From: Dinghuibacter silviterrae
GTDB taxonomy: Bacteria; Bacteroidota; Bacteroidia; Chitinophagales; Chitinophagaceae
Reading direction: 5' to 3'
Length of the DNA stretch: 64,000 bases
NCBI RefSeq assembly: GCF_004366355.1
Contig: NZ_SODV01000001.1
Location: 2,232,001-2,296,000 of the forward strand
A program made the position numbers and the translations under genes. Numbering within the stretch: the first letter of the stretch is position 1; the number at the start of each line of letters is the position of its first letter. Positions 24,094-33,062 of this stretch are shown in pieces. The notes under the pieces were generated by a model that saw nothing but the letters and a program-made list of their open reading frames with translations, had not been told where the DNA came from and did no database searches.

Positions 24094-26883
24094 TTATTCC
24101 CCCCAGGGGTTGTCTTTTGGTTTTCCATTTTTGGCAAAGTTCCAGGTCACGCTAAACATCATGTACCGGTGGATGGCGGTGTACACGGATTGGGTGGCAA
24201 GGTTGGTGGTGACGCTGCGGGTAAACCCGGTGTTTTGGTTAAACAGGTCGTTGACCGTTGCCTTGAGCACGAGGTCGTTGTTCTTGAAAAAGCTTTTTTG
24301 CAGCGAGACGTTGACCAGGGCGATGTTTTTGTTGGTAAAGACCGTGGTCTTCTGGTAGAAGTTCATGTCCCAGTCGGTGGCCAATAGGAATTTCCAGGGG
24401 AGGTCCTTGGAAGCGTCGCCGTTGAACTCGTAGGTCCAATAGTTGATGTTGCTGGAGGACTGGATCGAAGACTTGCTGGTGTTGTAGGTGGCATTGAAGC
24501 GGACGTCAAATTCGTAGACCTTTTCCTTGCGCTTGTTCGTGCCGAGGGCAAGACCGTAGTTGCCGCTTTGGGTGTTGTTGAGGAGGCCGTTGACGTAGTT
24601 GGTGTATTTGTTGTACCCGATATTCGGGCCGAAGAAAAAATGCAGATCGGGCTTTTTCCACCTGAAATTATAGCCCCCGCCAAGGTTCCCGTTTTGGGAA
24701 TTGTTTACGTTGACGGTCTGGGAATAGGTTTTGCCCGACTTGTCCACGGAATCCTTGTTGCTAAAGGCGTTGCTGGTGAAGGTATAACCGCCCCAGAAGA
24801 ACATACCCCGGTCGGCCAGGACGTTATACTTGTTGTAGTTCATGTTGACCCGGTTGGTAAAGGAAGGTTTCAGGTTGGGGTTCCCTTCCACGATGTTCAA
24901 CGGGTTGTTGTTGTTGGCCACCGGCTGGAGCTGGTCGAGGCTGGGTTGGGTCGTGTTGCCGTTGTAGTTGATGCCAAAGTAGGTGGACCCGCCGGACCGG
25001 TAGCTGAAGTTGGCTTTAGGGTACCAGTTGATAAAGTCCCGGTTGCGCACCAGGTCCTGGTAGATATTGTCCTGTTTATAGCTGGTGTACCCCACGTCGG
25101 ACCCCAGCGCATAATTGTACTTCTTTGTCGACTTCCGGAAAAAGGCGCCGCCGGCGTTGGTCAGGATGTTCAGGTTGTAAAAGTTACTGTACGCAGAGTC
25201 CAGCAGTGAATATTTACCGCCCGCATTCTTGTTGTAGGCATTGACGTCGGAGGTGGCGCTCAGCAGGTTCACCCCATAGTCGAGGCTGAGGTAGGTGTTG
25301 TTGAACAGGGGTTCGGTATAGGTGAGCTTGGTGAGAAGGGTCAGGTCCCGGCTATAGCTGGTCTTGTACTGATCGGTGGTATCCACGCTTTGCAGCGGGC
25401 CGCCTTCGTAGCTGTTCACAAGCGAATATTGGTTGCCGGTGCTGTTGATCTCGGTATAATTTTCCTGGGCGCTGAAGGAAAGGGTGCGCCCTTTTTTGTG
25501 GGTCTTGTGTTGCCAGAGCAGGGTGCTGTTGAACGTATTGTTGTCGCCGATGATGTTTTTGTGGGTGCCTGCATTGTTGATCAGCGCGCTGTCCTGGTTG
25601 ACCGCGAAACTGGTGTCTTGTTCAAAGGTCGTCTTGTGCCGCATTTTCCCCTGGGCGGTGACTTTAATCTCGTTGAGGGAGTCGAGCTGGACGTCGTACC
25701 GCGCGCTCAGGGAGTGTTGCCGGTCGAAGTAACGGCTAAAGGTGTTGGAGGTGGTTTTGTTGGTGGTAGAGTCGGGGAGGGTGAGCAGGCTGACCGTATT
25801 GTTGTTGACACCGACCTGTACCTGGTTGAAGATATAATCTCCACCCAACGAGATTTTGTCGTCGTCGAATTTGTTGTTGTAATGGGCCCCGGCGTTCCAG
25901 GCGATGGGGACCCCCTGTCCGCTGTACGAGCCGTTCCAGTTGGTGAAGTCGTCGTTGGACCCGCTAAAGAAAAACATCATGTCACCCCCGTCATTGACCG
26001 TGCTGATGCCGCTGCTGCTGTAATTGGTGTTGTCCGTCATGTTCAACCCGGTTTTCCCGGTATTGGCCGCCACGCCAAAGAAGGACAGCTTTCGCTTGTT
26101 TTTGAAAAAGTTGGCGGCAGCGGTGTTTTCATAATACCCGTCGGTACCCAGCCCCCCGCTGATCTTTCCGAAGTAGCCGTTCTTCTTGCCGTTTTTCAGT
26201 TTGAGGTTGATGGTCTTCGTCGTCTGTCCGTCGTCGATCCCGGTAAACGCGGCCTGGTCGCTTTTTTTGTCAAAGACCTGGACCTTGTCCACGGCGCTGG
26301 CGGCGATGTTGCGGGTGGCGATCGTGGGGTCGTCCCCAAAAAACTCTTCCCCGTCCACGAGGACCTTTTGGACGGTTTGACCCTGGGCGGTGATCTTCCC
26401 GTTCTTGTCCACCTGTATGCCGGGCAGGCGTTTGAGCAGGTCCTCGGCGGTCGCCCCCGGGCGTACCGCAAAGCTGTCGGCCGTGAACTCTACGGTGTCG
26501 CCCTTCATCCGGATCGGGTTGACCCCTTTGATGATGACTTCCTTCAGGATCTGGCTGCGGAGGGTAAGAAAAATCCCGCCGAGGTCGTTGGGGCCCGGAA
26601 CCAGGTGTATAGAGTCGCGGTAGGGGGCAAAAGCAGGATGGGAAATCCAGATCAGGTAGTCGCCCGCGGGCAAACCCGAAAAATGGAAGGCGCCTTTGGC
26701 GTCCGCGCGGGTAAAGGCGACCATGTTGGTGTCCACCGGCCGCAGCAGGAGAATGACCGTATTGGCCGGGATGGACTGGTTGATGGTGTCTTTGACCGAT
26801 CCCGTGACCTGGGCGGTCTGGGCACGGGTTTTGACGCCCAAAAGGGTAAAAAGGATCAGGAGGAGCGCAAGGGTTCTTCTCAT
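24094..26883 (-). CDS. Outer-membrane beta-barrel protein, TonB-receptor-like
   Basis: A 929-residue protein: signal peptide (1-21), an N-terminal carboxypeptidase-regulatory-like beta-sandwich (about 22-110, VTGSVKDTINQSIPANTV), a plug domain (about 130-220, with VKVQ-type KVLVDGEEFFGDDP), then a long barrel rich in Asn, Tyr and Ser. It fits the Bacteroidota outer-membrane beta-barrel family that acts in uptake or surface assembly; the ligand is unknown. It heads a two-gene unit with the GLPGLI gene. A 16-base perfect dyad lies just upstream at 26903-26918. Confidence 0.88.
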   Translation of the reverse strand: MRRTLALLLILFTLLGVKTRAQTAQVTGSVKDTINQSIPANTVILLLRPVDTNMVAFTRADAKGAFHFSGLPAGDYLIWISHPAFAPYRDSIHLVPGPNDLGGIFLTLRSQILKEVIIKGVNPIRMKGDTVEFTADSFAVRPGATAEDLLKRLPGIQVDKNGKITAQGQTVQKVLVDGEEFFGDDPTIATRNIAASAVDKVQVFDKKSDQAAFTGIDDGQTTKTINLKLKNGKKNGYFGKISGGLGTDGYYENTAAANFFKNKRKLSFFGVAANTGKTGLNMTDNTNYSSSGISTVNDGGDMMFFFSGSNDDFTNWNGSYSGQGVPIAWNAGAHYNNKFDDDKISLGGDYIFNQVQVGVNNNTVSLLTLPDSTTNKTTSNTFSRYFDRQHSLSARYDVQLDSLNEIKVTAQGKMRHKTTFEQDTSFAVNQDSALINNAGTHKNIIGDNNTFNSTLLWQHKTHKKGRTLSFSAQENYTEINSTGNQYSLVNSYEGGPLQSVDTTDQYKTSYSRDLTLLTKLTYTEPLFNNTYLSLDYGVNLLSATSDVNAYNKNAGGKYSLLDSAYSNFYNLNILTNAGGAFFRKSTKKYNYALGSDVGYTSYKQDNIYQDLVRNRDFINWYPKANFSYRSGGSTYFGINYNGNTTQPSLDQLQPVANNNNPLNIVEGNPNLKPSFTNRVNMNYNKYNVLADRGMFFWGGYTFTSNAFSNKDSVDKSGKTYSQTVNVNNSQNGNLGGGYNFRWKKPDLHFFFGPNIGYNKYTNYVNGLLNNTQSGNYGLALGTNKRKEKVYEFDVRFNATYNTSKSSIQSSSNINYWTYEFNGDASKDLPWKFLLATDWDMNFYQKTTVFTNKNIALVNVSLQKSFFKNNDLVLKATVNDLFNQNTGFTRSVTTNLATQSVYTAIHRYMMFSVTWNFAKNGKPKDNPWGE

Positions 26884-26902
26884 AATGGGCGTTTAGGGGA
26901 AG

Positions 26903-26918
26903 CACTAAAAGATTAGTG
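26903..26918 (-). promoter_or_regulatory. Perfect dyad upstream of the beta-barrel gene
   Basis: CACTAA, AAGA, TTAGTG forms a perfect 6-bp-arm inverted repeat, 19 bases before the minus-strand start codon and overlapping a weak -7-like sequence (TAATCTTT). It could be an operator. Confidence 0.3.
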
Positions 26919-26974
26919 ATATAAAAAAAGCAAAAGTTTTTGAAGCCATGAAATCTATTCCTGCTCCAATGGCC

Positions 26975-26982
26975 TAATTTTA
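26975..26982 (+). promoter_or_regulatory. Possible -7 box before glgB (TAATTTTA)
   Basis: TAATTTTA differs from TAnnTTTG at the last base and lies 16 bases before ATG 26999. The same octamer stands before ppc (60053-60060, minus) and the coiled-coil gene (38541-38548). Confidence 0.35.
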
Positions 26983-26998
26983 TGTTAAAGTGCCGTAT

Positions 26999-28936
26999 AT
27001 GCAATACGAGGAACGCTACTTCGTCGACAGTACTAGACAGGTTTGGAACTACTCCCTTTTCACCGACGAAGACATACGGAACTTTCAGAACGGTACGCAT
27101 TACCGCCTCTACGAGCACTTTGGCGCCCACGCACTGCAGGTGCTGGATAAGGAAGGATATTACTTCGCGGTTTGGGCTCCGAACGCGACATTCGTATCGG
27201 TCATCAGCGACTTCAACGAATGGAACAACGAAACCCATCCGCTCCTCGTCCGGGAAGACCGGTCCGGCATCTGGGAGGGTTTTATCCCGGGCTTTCCCAA
27301 GGGCGTACGCTACAAATACCACATACACGGTTTTCAGGGCGTGCACCTGGACAAGGGCGATCCCTTTGCCACTTACTGTGAACTGAAGCCCTATACGGCG
27401 TCCATCACGTTCGCCCCCCGTTATGAATGGAAGGATACGCCATGGATGAATACCCGGGCCGCCCATAACGCCCTGGATGCGGCCTGGAACGTGTACGAGG
27501 TACACCTGGCCAGTTGGATGCGCCCGGACAAAAACAACGAAGACTGGTACAACACGTATGACCAGCTCCGCGAATTGCTGGTGCCTTACGTGAAGGACAT
27601 GGGTTTTACCCACGTGGAATTCATGCCGGTCATGGAGCACCCCTTTGACGGAAGCTGGGGCTACCAGGGCACGGGTTATTTTGCGCCCACCTCCCGTTTC
27701 GGGTCGCCCGAGCAATTTATGGCCCTGGTGGACGCGTTTCACGCGGAAGGCATAGGGGTGATCCTCGACTGGGTTCCTTCTCATTTCCCCTACGACGCCC
27801 ACGGCCTTTTTCTTTTTGACGGTGCGCATACGTATGAATACGCGGACATGCGCAAGGGCTATCACCCCGACTGGAGCAGCTATGTGTTCAACTACCGGAG
27901 GGGAGAGGTCAAGTCTTTTCTGATCTCCAGCGCACACTTCTGGCTCCGGCGCTACCATGTGGACGGGTTGCGCGTGGATGCGGTTTCCTCCATGTTGAAG
28001 CTGAACTATTCCCGGGAAGAAGGGGAATGGGAACCCAACGAATATGGAGGCGACGGCAACCTGGAGGCCATCCACTTCATCAAGGACCTCAACGAAACCA
28101 TCTTCAGGGACTTTCCCGACGTTCAGACCATTGCGGAAGAAGCCACCGACTGGCCAAAGGTCTCGCGGCCGACGTATGAAGGCGGCCTGGGATTTGGTAT
28201 GAAATGGATGATGGGCTGGATGCACGACACCCTGAACTATTTCAAAACCGACCCCCTGCTCCGGAGCGGTAAACAGGATCTTTTTACGTTCAGCCTCATG
28301 TACTTCTATGACGAAAACTTCATGCTGCCCCTCAGCCATGATGAAGTCGTCCATGGCAAGAGCCCCATGCTCTATAAAATGCCCGGGGACGAATGGCAGA
28401 AGTCCGCGAACCTGAGGTTGATGTACAGCTATATGTATTCCCATCCCGGTGCCAAACTGCTTTTTATGGGGGACGAGTTCGGCGCCACCACCGAATGGAA
28501 CCACCATTCCGAGCTTCCCTGGCACCTCCTGCAGTATCCCGCGCACCGGGGCATACAGGATTGCGTGCGGACGCTGGGGCATTTGTACCGGTCGGAACCC
28601 GCCTTCTACGAACGCCAGTTCCAGACGGGCGGTTTTGAATGGGTGGACCTGGGGCACCGCCTCGAATCGGTGGTCGCGTATCGCCGGAAAGGACACCGCC
28701 CGGAGGACGACATCCTGGTGGTGCTGAACATGACACCCGTTGTCCGCAGGGACTGGAAGGTCATCACCTACGGGAAGACGCACTGGACGGAAATATTCAA
28801 CAGCGACCAGGCCGGCTATTGGGGGACCGGGGATACCTACAACCCCCTCATTCCGGTACAGCCCCTGGCGCACGACGAAGGGCTGGCCGAGCTTACCCTC
28901 CACCTGCCTCCCCTTGGAGCGGTTTTCCTCAAATAG
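26999..28936 (+). CDS. glgB: 1,4-alpha-glucan branching enzyme (GH13)
   Basis: A 645-residue enzyme that makes alpha-1,6 branches in glycogen. N-terminal CBM48-like domain (about 40-130; YYFAVWAPNATFVSVISDFN), then the GH13 barrel with DGLRVDAVSSML (nucleophile Asp327), IAEEATDWP (acid/base Glu at 380/381) and LSHDEVVHGK. The sequence is closer to short eukaryote-like branching enzymes (QGTGYFAPTSRFG) than to the long E. coli type. ATG 26999 is used; a GTG three codons upstream is an alternative. It is about 20 kb from glgA and glgC, so the pathway is split. Confidence 0.93.
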   Translation: MQYEERYFVDSTRQVWNYSLFTDEDIRNFQNGTHYRLYEHFGAHALQVLDKEGYYFAVWAPNATFVSVISDFNEWNNETHPLLVREDRSGIWEGFIPGFPKGVRYKYHIHGFQGVHLDKGDPFATYCELKPYTASITFAPRYEWKDTPWMNTRAAHNALDAAWNVYEVHLASWMRPDKNNEDWYNTYDQLRELLVPYVKDMGFTHVEFMPVMEHPFDGSWGYQGTGYFAPTSRFGSPEQFMALVDAFHAEGIGVILDWVPSHFPYDAHGLFLFDGAHTYEYADMRKGYHPDWSSYVFNYRRGEVKSFLISSAHFWLRRYHVDGLRVDAVSSMLKLNYSREEGEWEPNEYGGDGNLEAIHFIKDLNETIFRDFPDVQTIAEEATDWPKVSRPTYEGGLGFGMKWMMGWMHDTLNYFKTDPLLRSGKQDLFTFSLMYFYDENFMLPLSHDEVVHGKSPMLYKMPGDEWQKSANLRLMYSYMYSHPGAKLLFMGDEFGATTEWNHHSELPWHLLQYPAHRGIQDCVRTLGHLYRSEPAFYERQFQTGGFEWVDLGHRLESVVAYRRKGHRPEDDILVVLNMTPVVRRDWKVITYGKTHWTEIFNSDQAGYWGTGDTYNPLIPVQPLAHDEGLAELTLHLPPLGAVFLK

Positions 28937-28961
28937 GAAAAAATCGATATTTTAGCGCAAT

Positions 28962-30656
28962 ATGGTTTTATCACAAAATGGACGTGCGAAAGGCTTTGTT
29001 GGATTGATCGTACTATTGGTTTTGGCCTGTCATGGAAAGTTCAAGGAAGTACCTAAACACCGCGAGATCGTTGAACAACCGAAGGAGCTGTCCGAAAGGA
29101 CGGCGGACAACATCAGGGTAGCCCTGTCGTATGCAGAAGACAATGACGGCAAGGTCAACGACTCGATCCGGCTCGAACACCTGGACCTCCTGAAACAATG
29201 GTATGAAGGACACGCCTTTTCCACGGCCTGGGTTCATCCGCCTGCTCTATCACCTCTGGCCGACAGTCTGTATGCGTTCCTCGAAAAAGGGATGTATGCC
29301 GGTCTTTTCCCAGGCGACTATCACGGTCGCCAGCTGGCTTCCATCCGGGAGCGGCTCCAGCGCAATACCTTTGACGACAAGGACGCCGTCCTTTGGTCCC
29401 TGCAGGACCTGCTGCTGACGGATGCGTTTGTCGGCATGACCCACGACCTGGCTTTTGGCCGTATCCCCCGGGACACCACCACCCTCCGGAAGGATTCCGC
29501 CTTTACAAACGATCAATACCTGGGTTTTCTAAGCCGCATCACCGGCGGCGGCCAGGGTGTTTCCCCCTTCCTCGACTCCCTCCAGCCTGCCCTGAGGGGG
29601 TATCGTTCCCTCAGGGAGGCCCTGGGCAACTTTTTGGACTCCGCGCGGTTTCAACAGTATACGCACATCGACTATCCCGATAAGGACACCCTCAACTTTT
29701 ATCGCCAGCTCTTGACCCGTTTCAAGGAAGAAGGATTGGTATCGGACTCTGCGGGCGTACCCGATGATTCGGTCGCCTGGTCCCGGGTGATCAAGACTGT
29801 CCAAAAGGCCAAAGGGTTAAAACCCGACGGCATACCCGGGCCCATGCTCGTAAAAACGCTCAACCTCAGCGACTATGAACGCGTCCGCATCGCAGCGCTC
29901 AACCTCGACCGGTACAAGCTGTTGCCCGATTCCGCTTCCATGCCCAAAGAATACGTCTGGGTAAACCTCCCCGGTTTCTATCTCCAGGTATGGCGCAACG
30001 ACAGCCTTCAGTTCCAGTCAAAGGTCATCGTGGGACACGCCGCCACGCGTACGCCCGTGCTGACTTCCCGGTTGTCCAACTTTGTGACCTACCCCGTCTG
30101 GACCGTGCCCGAAAGCATCATCTATAAGGAAATGCTGCCAAAGATCAAGCACAACGTGGGCTACCTCACCAGCCAGAACCTCGTCGTCGTCAACGACCGG
30201 GACAGCGTCTTGAATCCTTACGCACTGCCCTGGCAGCGCTACAGCAAAAACAATTTCCCCTACAGGATACGCCAGCTCGAAGGCAACGACAACTCGCTTG
30301 GCGTGATCAAGTTTAATTTTCCCAACAAATACAGCGTTTACCTACACGATACCAACGAACGGGATCTTTTTGCCAACAACTCCAGAGACCTCAGCCACGG
30401 TTGTGTCCGCGTACAGGACTGGAAGGCGCTCTCGGGGTACCTGGTGCGCAACGACAAAGTGCGTTACCCCATGGATACCATAAAGGCGTGGATCGCCCGC
30501 TCTGAAAAACACACCGTCTATTTCAACAATCACGTCTATCTTTTCCTCCGGTATTTTACTTGCGACGGAAAAGACGGACGTTTGGTTTTTTATGATGATA
30601 TTTATGGAGACGATAAACGTCTCCTGGATGGCTTCTTTAAGGAATCCATACACTAG
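28962..30656 (+). CDS. L,D-transpeptidase, YcbB-like lipoprotein
   Basis: A 564-residue protein that would cross-link peptidoglycan through 3-3 bonds. The start has a hydrophobic segment and a lipobox (LLVLACHG), so it is probably a lipoprotein. A scaffold domain and a peptidoglycan-binding-like region (about 240-300, VQKAKGLKPDGIPGPML) precede the YkuD catalytic domain, where SHGCVRV carries His479 and Cys481, and the upstream His in YLHDTNERDLF completes the pattern. It follows glgB by 25 bases but the functions are unrelated. Confidence 0.88.
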   Translation: MVLSQNGRAKGFVGLIVLLVLACHGKFKEVPKHREIVEQPKELSERTADNIRVALSYAEDNDGKVNDSIRLEHLDLLKQWYEGHAFSTAWVHPPALSPLADSLYAFLEKGMYAGLFPGDYHGRQLASIRERLQRNTFDDKDAVLWSLQDLLLTDAFVGMTHDLAFGRIPRDTTTLRKDSAFTNDQYLGFLSRITGGGQGVSPFLDSLQPALRGYRSLREALGNFLDSARFQQYTHIDYPDKDTLNFYRQLLTRFKEEGLVSDSAGVPDDSVAWSRVIKTVQKAKGLKPDGIPGPMLVKTLNLSDYERVRIAALNLDRYKLLPDSASMPKEYVWVNLPGFYLQVWRNDSLQFQSKVIVGHAATRTPVLTSRLSNFVTYPVWTVPESIIYKEMLPKIKHNVGYLTSQNLVVVNDRDSVLNPYALPWQRYSKNNFPYRIRQLEGNDNSLGVIKFNFPNKYSVYLHDTNERDLFANNSRDLSHGCVRVQDWKALSGYLVRNDKVRYPMDTIKAWIARSEKHTVYFNNHVYLFLRYFTCDGKDGRLVFYDDIYGDDKRLLDGFFKESIH

Positions 30657-30695
30657 AATATAGTCCAATCCTTTGGAAATCAAAATGGTATCATC

Positions 30696-31073
30696 ATGAG
30701 GAAGTGCCTGCTTGGGGTCATGCTGTGTCCCCTGCTTTTGTGGATGGGCCAGGCCGCCGGCCAACGGCTCATCGGTAAAGTGCTGGTAGGAACCGCGAGC
30801 TTTTATGGAGAACGCTTCCGGGGCAAACGGACGCATACAGACGAGGTATTCGATCCGGACAAACTGACGGCCGCGTGCAACAAACTGCCGCTGAAGACCT
30901 GGGTGAAAGTGACGAACCTGAGAAACCACCGTTCGGTCAACCTGTGGATCAATGACCGGATGCATCCGAAAAATAAAAGGCTCATCGACGTCAGCGCCAG
31001 GGCGGCCAAAGAACTCGGCTTCTATGCCCGGGGGCTGACCAAGGTTAGGGTCGAGGTCATTCCGCCGCCATGA
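30696..31073 (+). CDS. rlpA: RlpA-like double-psi beta-barrel protein
   Basis: A 125-residue exported protein with a signal peptide ending near QAAGQ (about 22) and one RlpA-type double-psi barrel (GTASFYGERFRGKRT, VKVTNLRNHRSVNLWINDR, DVSARAAKELGF). RlpA proteins act as septal lytic transglycosylases or peptidoglycan-binding proteins. There is no SPOR domain, so it is a minimal version. The TAAH motif that carries a catalytic His in canonical RlpA reads TAAC here, so enzyme activity is uncertain. Lies between two other envelope genes. Confidence 0.82.
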   Translation: MRKCLLGVMLCPLLLWMGQAAGQRLIGKVLVGTASFYGERFRGKRTHTDEVFDPDKLTAACNKLPLKTWVKVTNLRNHRSVNLWINDRMHPKNKRLIDVSARAAKELGFYARGLTKVRVEVIPPP

Positions 31074-31104
31074 AGCGGAGTGCCCCGCAACTCATATCAA
31101 TGCT

Positions 31105-31710
31105 ATGCTGAGAGTATTTTTTATCGGCGGAATCATGTGCTTACTCACACAAGCGGGGATATCCCAATCCCAGCACGTATACCGCTATAAGAAAGACCCT
31201 GCGATCGGCATTCACTTTTCCTTATATGATTTTAACTCGGCCATGCTCATCAGCCAGATCGGTCTTTCCAAGACCCTCAACAGCGGGAGCCTGACCAATA
31301 TCGGGAACATGCAGCCGGGCCTTGCCCTGAGCTTTTTAGACGGCCTTACCGACCACCTCGACTATATGATCCGGTACACCGGATCCTTTGTGGACTATCC
31401 TTTTCCCAACAGCCCGGGCTACGAGGACGAATACCTCCTCTCCGCCCTTGACGCCTCCGTTCACCTCAAGCTCTTCAGCGACAAACACTGGGTCAGCCCC
31501 TTTCTTTCCGCGGGTGTCGGGACCTTCTCCTACAAATCCAACTACGGAGCCTATATGCCGCTTGGGCTGGGTCTCCAGGTCAACTTCTTTAACGAAGCCT
31601 TCCTGCTGATCCACATCCAGTATCAGGTGGGCGTGTCCGAGAACGCCGCCAATACCCTTTACTATAGTTTGGGGGTGGCGGGGAATATTGGGAGTTCGAA
31701 GAAAAAATAG
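31105..31710 (+). CDS. Outer-membrane beta-barrel protein of unknown function
   Basis: A 201-residue protein with a signal peptide (MLRVFFIGGIMCLLTQAGISQ) and alternating hydrophobic strands ending in LYYSLGVAGNIG, which fit a small 8-stranded barrel of the OmpA/PorT kind. No specific motif is recognised. It follows rlpA by 31 bases and ends 4 bases before the convergent PEP-mutase-like gene. Confidence 0.65.
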   Translation: MLRVFFIGGIMCLLTQAGISQSQHVYRYKKDPAIGIHFSLYDFNSAMLISQIGLSKTLNSGSLTNIGNMQPGLALSFLDGLTDHLDYMIRYTGSFVDYPFPNSPGYEDEYLLSALDASVHLKLFSDKHWVSPFLSAGVGTFSYKSNYGAYMPLGLGLQVNFFNEAFLLIHIQYQVGVSENAANTLYYSLGVAGNIGSSKKK

Positions 31711-31714
31711 GGCC

Positions 31715-32446
31715 TTATGCCTTCCACGAACCGGCGAGCGCACGCATCGCCTCCAGCGTCTTTTGATGAAACCCCGGCCCCGTGCTGACGCGGGCGACGC
31801 CCAACGCCTCCAATGCTTTCAGGTCGAGCACACCTCCGATATTGATCGGAGCGGGGATGCCCTCCACCAGTGTTTTGATGACCCCCATGTCCCTTACGCC
31901 TATGGGATAGATCCCGTCGGCGCCGGCTTCGAGATAAGCGGCTGCCCGGCGCAAGGCGTCTTCGCGCTGGTCCGTTTTCAGCCGGAGAAACGAGTCGACC
32001 CGCGCATTGATGTACAGTTTCTCTCCCGCCGCCTCGCGAACCGCGCTGATGCGGGTTACCTGTGTTTCCAGGGGGATGAGTTGCCCGGTCCGCACGTCGG
32101 TGTCCTCGAAGTTGATGCCTACGACACCGGTGTCGATCACACGACGGATGTTCCGTTGCAGCCCTTCGGGGTCGGGGGCGAAGCCGCTTTCAATGTCGGC
32201 GGTGACGGGGATCTTTACCGAAGAAGCGATTCGTTCCAGGAGCCAGCACAATTGATCGAAGGGGATCTTTTCGCCGTCCTCGTAGCCCAGGCTGCGCGAT
32301 ACGGCGGCGCTGGCGGTGGCGACGGCGGGGTAGCCGAGTTCTTCGAGCAGGCGGGCGCCGGCGACGTCCCAGATGTTGGGGAGGAAGAGGAGGGGCGCTC
32401 CGAAGTGGAGGGAGCGGAAGCGTTGGGCGAGGTTCATAGCAAACAT
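31715..32446 (-). CDS. Isocitrate lyase/PEP mutase family enzyme
   Basis: A 243-residue alpha/beta-barrel protein. PNIWDVAGARLLEELGYPAVATAS (about 24-47) and the metal-binding DIESGF (about 84-89) and NFEDT are typical of the PEP mutase/isocitrate lyase superfamily, subgroup of small proteins annotated as carboxyvinyl-carboxyphosphonate mutases. It cleaves or rearranges a C-C or C-P bond of an oxo-acid; the substrate is unknown. Met1 or Met4 may be the start. Alone on its strand, after a hairpin that ends the DUF2911 transcript. Confidence 0.8.
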   Translation of the reverse strand: MFAMNLAQRFRSLHFGAPLLFLPNIWDVAGARLLEELGYPAVATASAAVSRSLGYEDGEKIPFDQLCWLLERIASSVKIPVTADIESGFAPDPEGLQRNIRRVIDTGVVGINFEDTDVRTGQLIPLETQVTRISAVREAAGEKLYINARVDSFLRLKTDQREDALRRAAAYLEAGADGIYPIGVRDMGVIKTLVEGIPAPINIGGVLDLKALEALGVARVSTGPGFHQKTLEAMRALAGSWKA

Positions 32447-32448
32447 TT

Positions 32449-32477
32449 AAAAGGCCGCCCCATATTGCGAGGCGGCC
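32449..32477 (-). terminator. Probable terminator after the DUF2911 gene
   Basis: GGCCGCC (32453-32459) pairs with GGCGGCC (32471-32477) across an 11-base loop; on the minus strand the hairpin is followed by TTTT (32452-32449). The stem is strong but the T-run is short. Confidence 0.55.
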
Positions 32478-32502
32478 CGTGAACAATGGTGATAAAAAAA
32501 GT

Positions 32503-33048
32503 TTACGCTTTCGCCACGTGGAAATCCACCTGCTTATCCCCCCACATCAGGGACACCTTCCCGTCCTTGCCGACGGTAAAAGTCATCCTTTCGGTGAAAG
32601 AAGCGGACTTGCCGGCGGGAACGGTGACACGCAGGACGTCCTTGTCCTGGTGGTAGGTGTAGGCGCCCCAGGTCGGTTTGCCGTTGGGCAGCTTGGTTTC
32701 GCTGTTGAAGATGACCGTCCAGTCGCCGTCGGTGGGGATGGTGAACAGGTCGTAGGTGCCGGCGGCCAGGGTCTTGCCTTCGATGGTCACCGGAGCGGAA
32801 ATGGTGAATACAGTGGCCTCATTGGCACCGGTCCTCCAGACCTGGCCATAAGGCACCAGGCCGCCCCAAAGTGTACGGCCTTTGACGGAGGGCTGGCTGT
32901 AGTCGATTTGTACGTGCACACCCCCGTGGATGGTTTCCATGGCCGTGGCGGGGGGGCTGGGGCGTTTGGACTTGTCTTCTGGTGCCTGTGCAGACACGGC
33001 GCTCACAACGAAGGTGCCGGCAAGGGCCAGCAGGAGTAGCTTTTTCAT
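32503..33048 (-). CDS. DUF2911 family secreted protein
   Basis: A 181-residue protein with a signal peptide (MKKLLLLALAGTFVVSAVSAQ) and the DUF2911 core: VHVQIDYSQPSVKGRTLWGGLVPYG-type sequence and VWRTGANEATVFT, followed by a small beta domain (LAAGTYDLFTIP). The family is common in Bacteroidota and has no known function. It starts 14 bases after the PBP1A stop, so it may be co-transcribed with it. Confidence 0.85.
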   Translation of the reverse strand: MKKLLLLALAGTFVVSAVSAQAPEDKSKRPSPPATAMETIHGGVHVQIDYSQPSVKGRTLWGGLVPYGQVWRTGANEATVFTISAPVTIEGKTLAAGTYDLFTIPTDGDWTVIFNSETKLPNGKPTWGAYTYHQDKDVLRVTVPAGKSASFTERMTFTVGKDGKVSLMWGDKQVDFHVAKA

Positions 33049-33062
33049 AATGGTGTATTGTT

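Noticed and set aside
26270-28903. 877-residue minus-strand ORF antisense to glgB
   Set aside because: It overlaps the well-supported glgB gene and the receptor gene, has no recognisable domain and reads as an out-of-frame translation of GC-rich coding DNA.
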